DNA of 64,000 nucleotides from JAXGPX01 sp040766745. GTDB lineage: Bacteria; Bacillota; Sulfobacillia; Fermentithermobacillales; Fermentithermobacillaceae. Below, one piece after another: positions 8,251 through 17,283 of the stretch. Where the stretch lies: contig JAXGPX010000005.1 in NCBI GenBank assembly GCA_040766745.1, positions 1-64,000 on the forward strand, given 5' to 3'. Under the pieces are notes generated by a model. The model worked only from the letters and a program-made list of their open reading frames with translations, did no database searches and was not told the DNA's origin. Within the stretch, counting starts at the first letter, position 1. Each line of letters opens with the position of its first letter. The translations under genes and the position numbers were made by a program.

Positions 8251-10182
8251 TCAATCCACTGCAAAAGCCATGGACTGCCCGTCAAGATACCTTCGAAGAT
8301 CGGCAAGGGCGGTAAAGACCCGATAGCCAAGGTCTTGGAGCTTATGACCACCACTAAAATCCCCCGTCATTAGTCCAATTGGCTTGCTAAAACCTTCCTG
8401 AATACCGCGAGGCCAGGCCAGATCAAGAATGGCAATCACTTCATTTGCCTCATCAACAACCTCCATATGAAGTTCGGGTTCAGGCAATCCTCGTGAAACA
8501 GCCCACTGGACGAAATCGATTAGCTCCTGCTCATCATCTGAAAGCACCATAGGGGCATCCGGTAATTCAGCGCTAACCAATGCATCATCGCGAGCCAGTC
8601 CTCTACCCTCGAGTAACTCATCCAGAAATCGGTTTGCAGCATCCGCAAGCAACTCACGTCTGGCTTCCAGGAAATGCGGATAGTTCTCTAGCTTCCATAG
8701 TTCCTTGTCCATAGGTATCCAGTGTGACGCGAGGGCCCCAGGATGTGTCTCTTCAACCCATTCGAAATATTCCTCGGGTCGTCTATCCCTGATCAAAAGG
8801 TTGGCATCCTGGGTCAGAAAACTGAAATTGGCAATTGCGTTGACCTGTCCTTTAGAATACTCTCTATCATAAAGTAATGTTTTTGGGAAAATATGGTGCA
8901 AATGAAGAGCACTGTTTTTCCCGAGTAAATGTGCCGACAGGGGATGTCCGCTCGCCCAATCTCGAGCTCCATATACGCGAGTCAATAGGTACAGCATAGG
9001 ATAGAAGCGTGCTCCTACGGTAGAACCTGCAAAATCGCTCGGCCTGATGACCAAACTGCCCCGCCAAAGCTGAATTCCGCTAACTAGCCGGTCCAGCCCT
9101 AGTTCATCAGAAGACTCTATACACTTTAAATCCTGATCCAGGCTACTCTCAACAGAGCCTGAAAATCGTCCCCATAACAACGAATGGATATACCAGTACA
9201 GCAACTTATCTTGTTCGCGCTGAGCATAAAGGACTCCACCCCGCTGGTCTACATAGCGGCTCATCACAGCAAACGCAGAACGGGCCCCTATCACCCTATC
9301 GTGGTCAAGACCCAAGCGGCTTGAAATAAGGTTAAGAAGAAAATTGCATGACTTCTCGAATCGCCTAAAACCCGACTGCACTTCATCTATGGATACCTTG
9401 TCCAAAGCAGAATACCTGGCTTCCCCTGTAATAACAGCGTTGATATTGCGCAAGAGCCAATCGAGTTTGAATGAGTACCCTGCTCTCCTCCAGTGCTCTA
9501 AAGTAGACTTGAATTCCTCGCGGGCTTTAGGCCATTGGGCGCAAATCTTGGCAAGGGCAAGGTCAGCCTGGGAAAGCTGTGTACCGCCACTGTTTACGTT
9601 GTTGAAGATTTCGACCACTTCGTCGATCCCCTTATCTGCACCGGTTACCTCCTCAACATGAAGATCAACGTCCTTTATCTGCTCGATCTGATTAAGCCTC
9701 CTGAGATAAAGCTCAGTTTTCTCCTTGTACTTAGGATCAGTAACAAAGGGCATACCCACAGAAACGGTGCCGTTCCGCATAAGAGCAGTCACCTCGATCC
9801 ACAAAGGATTATCTTTCATCTTCATCGGGGCATAGAACTCGAACACTTCATTCTCTACATCAAAGTACAGACCCGTAAAAGCCTGAATATTTCCATCAAA
9901 AAAGCGGGGGGATCTACCACGAATTATCCCATAGAGTGAAGTCACTCGCTGCTGTCCATCAAGAAGCAACTTTACCATCCCGCCGATAGTCCCTCCATCC
10001 CCTCGTATCTGGGTCGACTCGACCTTAGTAACCCATACCAAAAGACTACCTATCGGATGTCTCTTATAGAGGGAGTCCATTAGTTTGCGAACCTGATTAC
10101 GATTCCACACATAGCCGCGTTGGAATTCAGGTAAGGCAATAGTCCCGTCGTCAATGTGGTCAAGAATCGTACGGATCTTCAA
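8251..10182 (-). CDS. DUF262 / DUF1524 protein (GmrSD-like modification-dependent nuclease)
   Basis: About 643 residues. The N-terminal DUF262 (ParB/Srx-like) domain has LPEFQRGYVWN, then the hallmark LLDGQQRVTSLYG at residues ~90-105. The C-terminal half has LHLHHIFPKTLL followed by AIANFSFLTQDAN, the HNH-like core of DUF1524. This order is that of GmrS-GmrD fusions, which use nucleotide hydrolysis and an HNH nuclease to attack modified phage DNA. The further C-terminal 140 residues are not recognised. The start is chosen at a TTG at 10182, 9 bases after GGAGG; another TTG at 10191 abuts the ribosome site and is less likely. It sits in a minus-strand series of defence-type genes. Confidence 0.82.
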   Translation of the reverse strand: MKIRTILDHIDDGTIALPEFQRGYVWNRNQVRKLMDSLYKRHPIGSLLVWVTKVESTQIRGDGGTIGGMVKLLLDGQQRVTSLYGIIRGRSPRFFDGNIQAFTGLYFDVENEVFEFYAPMKMKDNPLWIEVTALMRNGTVSVGMPFVTDPKYKEKTELYLRRLNQIEQIKDVDLHVEEVTGADKGIDEVVEIFNNVNSGGTQLSQADLALAKICAQWPKAREEFKSTLEHWRRAGYSFKLDWLLRNINAVITGEARYSALDKVSIDEVQSGFRRFEKSCNFLLNLISSRLGLDHDRVIGARSAFAVMSRYVDQRGGVLYAQREQDKLLYWYIHSLLWGRFSGSVESSLDQDLKCIESSDELGLDRLVSGIQLWRGSLVIRPSDFAGSTVGARFYPMLYLLTRVYGARDWASGHPLSAHLLGKNSALHLHHIFPKTLLYDREYSKGQVNAIANFSFLTQDANLLIRDRRPEEYFEWVEETHPGALASHWIPMDKELWKLENYPHFLEARRELLADAANRFLDELLEGRGLARDDALVSAELPDAPMVLSDDEQELIDFVQWAVSRGLPEPELHMEVVDEANEVIAILDLAWPRGIQEGFSKPIGLMTGDFSGGHKLQDLGYRVFTALADLRRYLDGQSMAFAVD

Positions 10183-10400
10183 AGATATCAACCTCCGCTA
10201 AATGGCAACTTAAGCCAACGTGCAAAATTAGCAGGAATGCCCCGTAATGAATGGCGATCATCGTTCAGGTGTCCTTGTGCTAGAATGGATATTCGACCCA
10301 TGTGAGGGATAATCCTTGTCGAATGGGCTTTCCTCCTGGCAATCGCAGGCGGCTCGCAAAGCCGCGGGGGCCTCGCTATCCATAGATAGGCACAACTAAT

Positions 10401-11552
10401 TCACCCTGCCCTCACCACAACACACGGAGAACGAAGCGCATCTTCGTCGAGTCTAAAGCCTGCCCACATCAACGCTGCCGCACCAAGTGAGAGCGGGATG
10501 TCGCCTTCAGCGGTTTCTTGCGGGTATAGTCTAGGATAAGAGTTGAGAAACGAGGCAGCAGCCAATTGAGCTTTGCTAACGTGAGGAAGCGCGGTCTGGG
10601 TCCTTGAGACTGCCGCTTCCCAAACAAATAGATTCGCATGATTGTCTACGAACCTACGCCAGCTAAAGGTAGGTTGACTTGCTCCCCGGGTGGAGTCTCT
10701 AAGTTCTCGCAACACCCAGGCAGTTTCGGCCAACCCGCAAACAGGCGACCCATAACCTAGACTTCCCTGCAAGATATGGCTCTGCTCACATACTTTGAGA
10801 TGCTTTTCTTGTTCTGTTGTCCACGTGCGAAATTGCTCAGATTGTCGAGGCACCAGTACAGACAACGGATATTCAAAGCCCACAGATACCCGATAGCCTT
10901 TGGCCAGGTCATCTGAGATTCCTTCGGCGAATTCCCTTATACCTGTCCCGGCTCCCAAAATCGAGCCTTCGGAGGCATTACCGCGACACCATACATACCC
11001 CGCCTCACGGCCTGTCTCAGTACCGGCCACCCAGAGAGACACATTGCTACCCAAACGGTTCCGTGCAAATGTCTCCTCAAGTCGACTCCACCGGCTATCT
11101 ATCTGACGAAGTAACTGGTCTTTCTCAGGTGATTGAAACACCTGGTATGCTGCATCGGTAAGGCTGAGCCCAGAGGAACTATAGGTGTAGAATTGAATAG
11201 GGGCTCTCCCGCCGTCTAGGTTGTGAAAGGCTCCTAAAACATCATTGAAGCCATCCCGTTCAATCATGCTTACGGCCTGTTCTCTGGTCAATCCGCCTGC
11301 CTTAAAACCTGAAATCGCCTGTTCCAAGATCGTGGTCTTATTCGGATCAGAAAGCTGGGGCATGTCAGCGCAAAGCCGGTCAAAATATATGTCAAAGAAG
11401 AGTTCGGCTAGCTCCCTTCTGTTCACATGCCTCGTACCACTTTCCACCATTCGCGCTATACCCAATGCTAGGGCCATCTTGTATGTTGAAGTAGCCCTGC
11501 CACGCTCGATTATGGACCGCCACCAGTTCAGGCTTTCGGATATTGTAGGCAT
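10401..11552 (-). CDS. Two-domain protein: HNH-associated N-terminal domain plus DUF429-like domain
   Basis: A 383-residue protein. Residues ~1-130 (LNWWRSIIERGRATSTYKMA, then FHNL and FYTYSSSGLSLTDAA) have the pattern of the N-terminal domain that precedes HNH nucleases in many defence loci. No HNH motif follows. Instead residues ~160-383 show a pattern that resembles DUF429, a predicted RNase H-fold nuclease: WVAGTETG, LVPRQ, FVWEAAVSR and HVSKAQLAAASFLN near the end. This assignment is inference. The ATG follows GGAGG by 9 bases. It lies 51 bases after the small gene at 11604 and 218 bases before the DUF262 gene, all on the minus strand. A broken second copy lies at 6.9 kb. Confidence 0.6.
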   Translation of the reverse strand: MPTISESLNWWRSIIERGRATSTYKMALALGIARMVESGTRHVNRRELAELFFDIYFDRLCADMPQLSDPNKTTILEQAISGFKAGGLTREQAVSMIERDGFNDVLGAFHNLDGGRAPIQFYTYSSSGLSLTDAAYQVFQSPEKDQLLRQIDSRWSRLEETFARNRLGSNVSLWVAGTETGREAGYVWCRGNASEGSILGAGTGIREFAEGISDDLAKGYRVSVGFEYPLSVLVPRQSEQFRTWTTEQEKHLKVCEQSHILQGSLGYGSPVCGLAETAWVLRELRDSTRGASQPTFSWRRFVDNHANLFVWEAAVSRTQTALPHVSKAQLAAASFLNSYPRLYPQETAEGDIPLSLGAAALMWAGFRLDEDALRSPCVVVRAG

Positions 11553-11603
11553 GGGATCATTCCTCCGTTTCTCTCTCTGAGACTCTAATAACCCGAACCC
11601 TAT

Positions 11604-11837
11604 CTATCGGTACAACTGAATTGCGTGGACACTCGAACGATAGTTACTCCATAGCAGAGTCTGAATTCTCCAATAAGATACACGTGCCCTCGATTTGCGT
11701 AGTCGAACTTCCGAGGTAGGGATTTGCTCTAGTCCAGGGAGTTCATTAATCAGAGATCGTACTTTTGCGTTTTTACATCTCTTGATGGAACGCCAACGTG
11801 ATTCGTTTGAAGGATGCTGTTCAGTAAATCGGTTCAC
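11604..11837 (-). CDS. Small basic hypothetical protein
   Basis: A 77-residue, arginine-rich ORF beginning with GTG, preceded by GAGGAG at 8 bases. It begins 14 bases after the HIT gene and ends 51 bases before the DUF429-like gene, so it fits an operon. The segment EVRLRKSRARVSYWRIQTLLW suggests a nucleic-acid-binding or partner-binding helix. No family is recognised. Its support is the ribosome site and position rather than homology. Confidence 0.4.
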   Translation of the reverse strand: MNRFTEQHPSNESRWRSIKRCKNAKVRSLINELPGLEQIPTSEVRLRKSRARVSYWRIQTLLWSNYRSSVHAIQLYR

Positions 11838-11851
11838 CTAATACGCTCCTC

Positions 11852-12214
11852 TTAGTACACTCTCCTGTCAGGTATTACTCCCCTAACCCCACCTCTAGGA
11901 TTATCTATGTCTCCCTTGTATCTGGGTATCAAGTGCACGTGGACGTGGAAAATCGTTTGCCCGGCTGCTTTGCCACAGTTAATTCCGATATTGTATGCGT
12001 CCGGTGACAACTGCTTGTCCAGCCTGGACTTACATCGCTCCATGAGTTCAAAAATCGCTTGCCTCTCATCATGTGATGTATCAAAGAAGTCAGCTACGTG
12101 CCGCTTGGGGATAATTAGCATGTGTCCTGGAGACACGGGATATGTATCATAAATGGCATAAGCCAGGGCGTTAGAAACGACTATATCTGTTGGATTGCAG
12201 AATGGGCAGTACAC
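11852..12214 (-). CDS. HIT family (histidine triad) nucleotide-binding protein
   Basis: About 120 residues. YCPFC at the N-terminus and HVHVHLIPR at residues ~90-100 (the His-x-His-x-His triad) define a HIT protein of the Hint/Fhit type, which hydrolyses nucleoside phosphoramidates or dinucleoside polyphosphates. SPGHMLIIPKRHV is the conserved strand before the triad. I place the start at a GTG at 12214, after AAGGTGG, because the protein then begins VYCPFC as is usual. An ATG at 12337 would add 41 unrelated residues. It heads the minus-strand series and is divergent from the phospholipase-D/ATPase gene. Confidence 0.8.
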   Translation of the reverse strand: MYCPFCNPTDIVVSNALAYAIYDTYPVSPGHMLIIPKRHVADFFDTSHDERQAIFELMERCKSRLDKQLSPDAYNIGINCGKAAGQTIFHVHVHLIPRYKGDIDNPRGGVRGVIPDRRVY

Positions 12215-12506
12215 TCCAATCCCACCTTCGTAGGTGATTTTAGCATAGACTCGACATGATAGGAAAGCGTTACCAGTCTGAAGGCTGTGAAACGTATCGT
12301 CTTGACATAAACGGAGCTTATATCGTTCCATCGACAACTAGAGGAAATCCCCCATTGAGGATTGAATATGACAAAACAGAACCGGGAGTCCCTATGGTTC
12401 GGCGGGCACCTGGCGATAATCCAATGGCCGAAAACACATTATAGTTACAATGCTCAATATACCGCTTTACTGAAGTCCCGTAGAACCTGAAAGGATGGTG
12501 ACATAA

Positions 12507-14585
12507 CTGAGTAAGAATATCAAGCCACAAGGGGCACTTTTTGGCCAAGAATCCACCGATGATTACGGAAACCTGCCAAACTATGTTTTCGTTACTCTTG
12601 ACCAGTTACCTTATAATAAGGATCCCTACGATCTATTTGATGGTGATGTCTTTGATGAATTGTACGCGGTTACCTATGTATCCTCGCCGAAAGCATTTGA
12701 AAGAATAGCCCAGAGGTTTCGAAAAGTCGAGTTCATTCTTGGGACCCCTGATTCTGATTTCGCAGCAAACGTGGCATCCATAGTGGGAACTCTCAATATG
12801 GATGAAGAGGCCGGCGGTTTTTGGACAGAACTAACTCCGGACACGAGAGAAAAAGTCTCCAGGAAACAGATAAACATCCGCTATCCTCATCTGGGAGTAA
12901 CTATACATTCGAAAATATACTTGATGCAAAACAGCAAGACCGGTGCAAACAGGCTGGTCGTCGGTTCAGCAAACTTATCAGACACAGCATGGACCAGCAG
13001 GCCCCAATTCGAAGAGATCATTGCCTACGATAACTCCGATTTCTTCAACCTCTTCATGGACCGGTTCTGGGCAATACATAAATGCACAAGGGACTATATA
13101 CCGGAGAATCTGAAAAGATGCACGGATACAGACAGGATTAGCATGTTCTTGGCAGACCAATCTGCAATAGAAAAGGCACTACAACAGGCTCTTCAAGACC
13201 AGAAGGCCCTTTATGTTAGTGAGGATGCTATAAACACCTTGGAAGTTATGCAACATCAAAGACTTCCAAAGGAAATAGAGAAGATTGATCGCACTGCTAA
13301 AATACTCAGGCTAACCAAACACTCTGGCAAAAAGGGAAGTAATATAGTCTCGCCTGCGACGATCATCGCCACTTTGCCTAAACTGCCTGCCGCATTACCA
13401 AAACAATCTGTAAATCAAGAAGAGCACCATACTAACAGCGTCTTCCTCTATGACGATGTTGACAAAGTGCTTCGAAAACAAAAAGACAACTTGGCTTACC
13501 CCCTGGCCAGAGAAGCTTCAATTGATGAAATCAGGAGCGGCCTCAACTGCATACATGCATTTGTCGATGCGTATAACCTATTCACATACAAGGAAGACCC
13601 GGAAAACCAGGCACGAGTCATGGAAGCTATTTTATATGCGTTCATGGGGCCTTACCTCTGGAAGGCCAGAGAGGATCTTGTTGAGGAGCGGGGGCAAGTA
13701 AGTTCTAGAGCCGCCATTCCTCCACTCCTCATCATAGGTGGAAAAGCAAGGTCCGGAAAAACAACACTCCTAGAATTCATCAATAAACTTATAGACCCAA
13801 CCAGCCGCCCTACCTTCTTTCAGTACCCAACCATAGAAAAGCAACTACGAAACATGATTGATTCAGATAATCTGCATCCTATCCTAGTTGACGAAATGCC
13901 CCCGGCTTTCTTTAGAAGCAAGAAGTCCGATAAAGGGGAAGAATTCATTAAGTATATGGCAAACATTCGCGAAAGCAAACACCCGATACTCATAGCCACC
14001 ACTAACCATGATAACTTTAGTATTGGAGATCAATCTCGCCGCCGCACGTACTACCTGGCAATCAATAACACATTTGACGAAACTAAAGCAATCCAATCCG
14101 GAAAGCACCTGGAACAAACCCTAGCTCAGGCAAACAACACCTTATTCTGCGATTATGTGCTCCGTATGCAAAACATTCTAAGCGAACATCAAAGCCTGGC
14201 CACTTCAGCTGACTTTTTGGAACTTCCCCGCAGCGTTTTTCAACAATACTATTGCATGTCAGAATTGGAAACGCCCTCCTGGTTCCCCGGAAAGGTTTTC
14301 GACGATTACAGGGAAAGAGGCCGCGCACTGTGGTCCCAGATATTCAAATCCAACAGCAAACACTTTCAAAAAGGCGACAATGACACCTTGGTGGTTGATT
14401 ATCGTACCATTCCGTGGAGAGAACAAGACAAGGACTGGCTGCTTAACCATGTACCCCCACAAATTGTTCAAGAATCTAAGGGGCTGATAGCCTTTAGGGC
14501 CAGGGAGTTCTACGAATGGATTGGGGTTAGGCCCAGGTCGTCTATTGTGTCCAAGATGTTTCGAATCATCAGCAGACAAAGATAA
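12507..14585 (+). CDS. Phospholipase-D-fold nuclease domain fused to a P-loop ATPase
   Basis: About 690 residues. The N-terminal part has one HKD-type motif: IHSKIYLM followed by RLVVGSANLSDTAW at residues ~130-165, the H-x-K...N-x-GS-N pattern of PLD nucleases. The C-terminal half has a Walker A (GGKARSGKTT), a Walker B-like ILVDEMPP, a sensor-like ILIATTNHDN and a following QSRRRTY that could hold arginine fingers, as in AAA+ or SF3-type ATPases. The frame stays open and protein-like upstream of the first TTG (12660), back to a CTG at 12507 directly after a TAA, giving SKNIKPQGALFGQES. I therefore infer a CTG start. It is divergent from the HIT operon. A defence role is inferred from context and domains. 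Confidence 0.65.
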   Translation: MSKNIKPQGALFGQESTDDYGNLPNYVFVTLDQLPYNKDPYDLFDGDVFDELYAVTYVSSPKAFERIAQRFRKVEFILGTPDSDFAANVASIVGTLNMDEEAGGFWTELTPDTREKVSRKQINIRYPHLGVTIHSKIYLMQNSKTGANRLVVGSANLSDTAWTSRPQFEEIIAYDNSDFFNLFMDRFWAIHKCTRDYIPENLKRCTDTDRISMFLADQSAIEKALQQALQDQKALYVSEDAINTLEVMQHQRLPKEIEKIDRTAKILRLTKHSGKKGSNIVSPATIIATLPKLPAALPKQSVNQEEHHTNSVFLYDDVDKVLRKQKDNLAYPLAREASIDEIRSGLNCIHAFVDAYNLFTYKEDPENQARVMEAILYAFMGPYLWKAREDLVEERGQVSSRAAIPPLLIIGGKARSGKTTLLEFINKLIDPTSRPTFFQYPTIEKQLRNMIDSDNLHPILVDEMPPAFFRSKKSDKGEEFIKYMANIRESKHPILIATTNHDNFSIGDQSRRRTYYLAINNTFDETKAIQSGKHLEQTLAQANNTLFCDYVLRMQNILSEHQSLATSADFLELPRSVFQQYYCMSELETPSWFPGKVFDDYRERGRALWSQIFKSNSKHFQKGDNDTLVVDYRTIPWREQDKDWLLNHVPPQIVQESKGLIAFRAREFYEWIGVRPRSSIVSKMFRIISRQR

Positions 14586-15013
14586 CACCCATGGTAGGGC
14601 TGCTTAATTGCAGTTCGACCCTGACTCGCCTGCAAAACTAGGCTTTATAGTATAGGAAGCTTGAGAGTGTAGAACCTCGCGCCCGTTACCACGGCCAGCA
14701 TACAGTATATATTGCGTGGCTCACTTTCTAAGTGTCATAGTGGCTCAATTTCTAGGTGGCATTCACACTACCATATGCGCTATGGCAGACGCGTGTCAAC
14801 GGCCATGTTGCGTAATAGATATGGGCGTACATACTCCGCATGATAGCGTTTACCAAGGTTACGCCCCGGGAAGAGCCCCATTATGCCCATAATCCGCATA
14901 AGGGTTTGATGTGCTCAAAGGGCACCGAATAGTACATCCCGTCCACGGCTGTTTTTGCAAGCTAATTTTCCCTGTTTTTGCACATTCGGTTTGCAGTAGC
15001 CTCCCTGGGAATT
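14586..15013. other. Gene-free flank containing the IS21 end
   Basis: No coding signal. It contains the IS21 terminal tandem repeat at 14716-14764 and the non-coding stretch between that end and the stop of istB. Confidence 0.5.
14716..14764 (+). repeat. IS21 terminal tandem repeat, copy 1
   Basis: Two direct units of GTGGCTCA-TTTCTA-GTG-CAT separated by one base. Such tandem units at the end of IS21 elements bind the transposase. The same pair occurs at 19386-19434 in the same orientation. Confidence 0.65.
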
Positions 15014-15742
15014 TTATGGTCGATTTCTCATCAGCGAATTCTTGATCCGGTAACTCTGACCCTCAAATAGCAGAAGATAGCTGTGGTGGACCAGGCGGTC
15101 AATCATGGCAGCTGTCATCTGCTCGTCGTAGAAAATGTTCACCCACTTGCTGAATTCCAAATTTGTGGTTATGACCACGCTCCTTTGCTCGTAGCAATCT
15201 GAGATTACTTGAAACAGCAACTTGGACCCGGCCAGGTCTAGGGGTACATACCCCCACTCGTCACAAATTAGAAGGTCTGTCTTCGATAAGTGCTTGAAGA
15301 ATCGATTAATTTCTCCCTTCTTTTGTAGCTCGTTGAGATGGTTGACTAAAGCAGCCGTACGGAAAAACCGTACTGTTTTACCCTGGTTACAAGCTTCAAT
15401 GCCGATTGCCGTTGCAAGGTGAGTTTTGCCACTGCCTACGTTTCCATAAAGAACCAGATTCTTCTTGTCAGCGATAAACGTTACTTCTTTCAGCGCAGAG
15501 ACTGTCAATTCACTTGGAAGCCGGATTTCATCAAAGCAGTATCCATCGAACGTTTTCAAGGAGTAGAACCCTGCCTGTTTGATTAGCCGAGCCTTTCGAT
15601 TCGCCTCCCGGTAGGAAATCTCATGCTTTAGAATTTGCAGCAGATACTGCTGATGGCTGTCAGCTTCCACCTGTTCACATATGGCAGCAATGTTCCTGCT
15701 CAACCGGAGACGTTTGCAGCACTCAGATATTTCAGCTTTCAC
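15014..15742 (-). CDS. istB: IS21-family helper ATPase IstB
   Basis: A 242-residue AAA+ ATPase that aids IstA in target selection. It shows Walker A GNVGSGKTHLA-type sequence (YGNVGSGKTHLATAIG), Walker B LLICDEWGYVPLD and sensor VVITTNLEFSKW. Length is normal and the gene looks intact. The GTG start lies inside the last codons of istA, an 11-base overlap typical of the family, with GGGAGG upstream. Confidence 0.93.
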   Translation of the reverse strand: MKAEISECCKRLRLSRNIAAICEQVEADSHQQYLLQILKHEISYREANRKARLIKQAGFYSLKTFDGYCFDEIRLPSELTVSALKEVTFIADKKNLVLYGNVGSGKTHLATAIGIEACNQGKTVRFFRTAALVNHLNELQKKGEINRFFKHLSKTDLLICDEWGYVPLDLAGSKLLFQVISDCYEQRSVVITTNLEFSKWVNIFYDEQMTAAMIDRLVHHSYLLLFEGQSYRIKNSLMRNRP

Positions 15743-17249
15743 AATGTCCGACCTCCCTCAAGAACATGCGGTCATAGTTATTCAGGTTGGGTTTCACAGG
15801 GGGTATTTCAGGAACATTGGCTGGCAAGACCATGGGGTCTAGATCTACAATATCGCTGTTTAGCCTGTTAAACATGGCTACAACACTGTCCACGTCCCGA
15901 GCGTTATGCACAATGACTGCTCTGACAGCCTCGGTAGCCTGGCTGAAACTACTTTTCTCAGTCAATTTGGCCAGAATTCTCAAGGTATCTTTCTTAGCCT
16001 GGTAACTGCACGAATCCAAGAATTGTTGTATCTCGTTAGGCAGCATAGGATAAATACCGGTGTACTTCAGTGCCGCAGGCCGCCGGGATAACTGGGTCAG
16101 GTAAGGTAACCATTCCATCTTCTCTTGATAGTAATCACCGTAAATCCTGGCATGCCTTACGATCTCCCGGTAATTCTCGTCAAGCACGACTACTTCATGT
16201 GCTGTTAACTTTGCAAAAACCTGGCTTTTTGCAAAACGGGGAGCCGAGGAGTATGTATGCTTCCCCTTGTTCAAGGTGAATTTGGCATAGCTGTCAGTGC
16301 GCACCACTACGACCTCGGATTCGTCAAAACGTACAGACGGTAAGGGCAAAAAGACTTCTCTGTCTTCTTCGAAAAGGTCTCTATGAAGGCGTCTTTTTCG
16401 GTAATGGAGCCTTTCCATGTCTTGGTCGCCTTGCTTTAGGAGTTGCTTGTTGAATAGCCTTAAATCATCTATCCTGGGTACTGGTACCAGCATATTACGG
16501 CGGTGATATCCTACTTTGTTTTCCACGCTGCCTTTTTCATGACCACACCCAGGGTTACAAAATGCTACAGCAAAACCGTAGTGGTTCTTGAAACGCAAGA
16601 ACTTTTCTGTCATTTCGCGTTCATCGTATTTGAGAATATCCTTCACTGCAGGCGTTAGGTTATCGAACCATAATCTTGTCGGCACTCCCTTTATGTGCTC
16701 AAAGATGTTCATTAAGCCTTCTGCCAGGCACTGCATATTCTCGCCTTTGAACAATTGGAGATAACCGGCGTTACTGTTGGGAAAAGACACATTCAAGTAG
16801 TGGCCTTTGCAACGTACGTTGTTTTCCAAGAAGTCTGCTTCGCCGAAGTCTACCTGGGCTTCCCCAGGTATGTGGACAAGTGGCATGTAGAATTTGTCTG
16901 GTTCACCGTAGATTTCTTTTTTCCTTTTGGATACGTAACGCGCCACCAGACGGTACGAACAGTCAAAATCCGGGTGCTTCTCTGCAAGCAGCTCGAAAAC
17001 CCTCTTGGCCGTATGGCGCTGTTTTCTGCGCTCTTGCTTGTCCTGTTCCAGCCATTCGTCTATCTGGCTTTTGTACACATCCAGTTTGGAGCCACGAACC
17101 TGCCTGGGTTTTGGAAGAGGCTCGTTGAAATTCCCCATCATTATGTACTTTTTCACCGTTTTGACGTCGTGACCGGTAGTTCTTGCGATTTCAGCATAGG
17201 TCAAGCCTTTTTCGAAAAACAGCTCTCTGATAGAATTTACTTGCGCCAT
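15732..17249 (-). CDS. istA: IS21-family transposase IstA
   Basis: About 505 residues. An N-terminal HTH (LTYAEIARTTGHDVKTVKKY) is followed by an RNase H-fold catalytic core: VDFGEAD (first Asp), RLWFDNL (second Asp) and GHEKGSVENKVGYHRRN (Glu). All three acidic residues are present. The start is chosen at the ATG at 17249 with AGGAGG 8 bases upstream. The frame stays open to 17390, but that part is read-through into the neighbouring IS3 sequence. Confidence 0.93.
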   Translation of the reverse strand: MAQVNSIRELFFEKGLTYAEIARTTGHDVKTVKKYIMMGNFNEPLPKPRQVRGSKLDVYKSQIDEWLEQDKQERRKQRHTAKRVFELLAEKHPDFDCSYRLVARYVSKRKKEIYGEPDKFYMPLVHIPGEAQVDFGEADFLENNVRCKGHYLNVSFPNSNAGYLQLFKGENMQCLAEGLMNIFEHIKGVPTRLWFDNLTPAVKDILKYDEREMTEKFLRFKNHYGFAVAFCNPGCGHEKGSVENKVGYHRRNMLVPVPRIDDLRLFNKQLLKQGDQDMERLHYRKRRLHRDLFEEDREVFLPLPSVRFDESEVVVVRTDSYAKFTLNKGKHTYSSAPRFAKSQVFAKLTAHEVVVLDENYREIVRHARIYGDYYQEKMEWLPYLTQLSRRPAALKYTGIYPMLPNEIQQFLDSCSYQAKKDTLRILAKLTEKSSFSQATEAVRAVIVHNARDVDSVVAMFNRLNSDIVDLDPMVLPANVPEIPPVKPNLNNYDRMFLREVGHCES

Positions 17250-17283
17250 TGTAAGCATCCTCCTGATCCTCCCCTCGTGTTGG

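Larger units (their letters stand above)
14716..17283 (-). mobile_element. IS21-family element, right side cut by an IS3 insertion
   Basis: The element comprises istA and istB on the minus strand plus one recognisable end at 14716-14764. The other end, expected as a reverse complement of that sequence upstream of istA, is not present. An IS3-like element begins about 35 bases upstream of istA, so the distal end was displaced or lost. Coding parts are intact. Confidence 0.75.
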
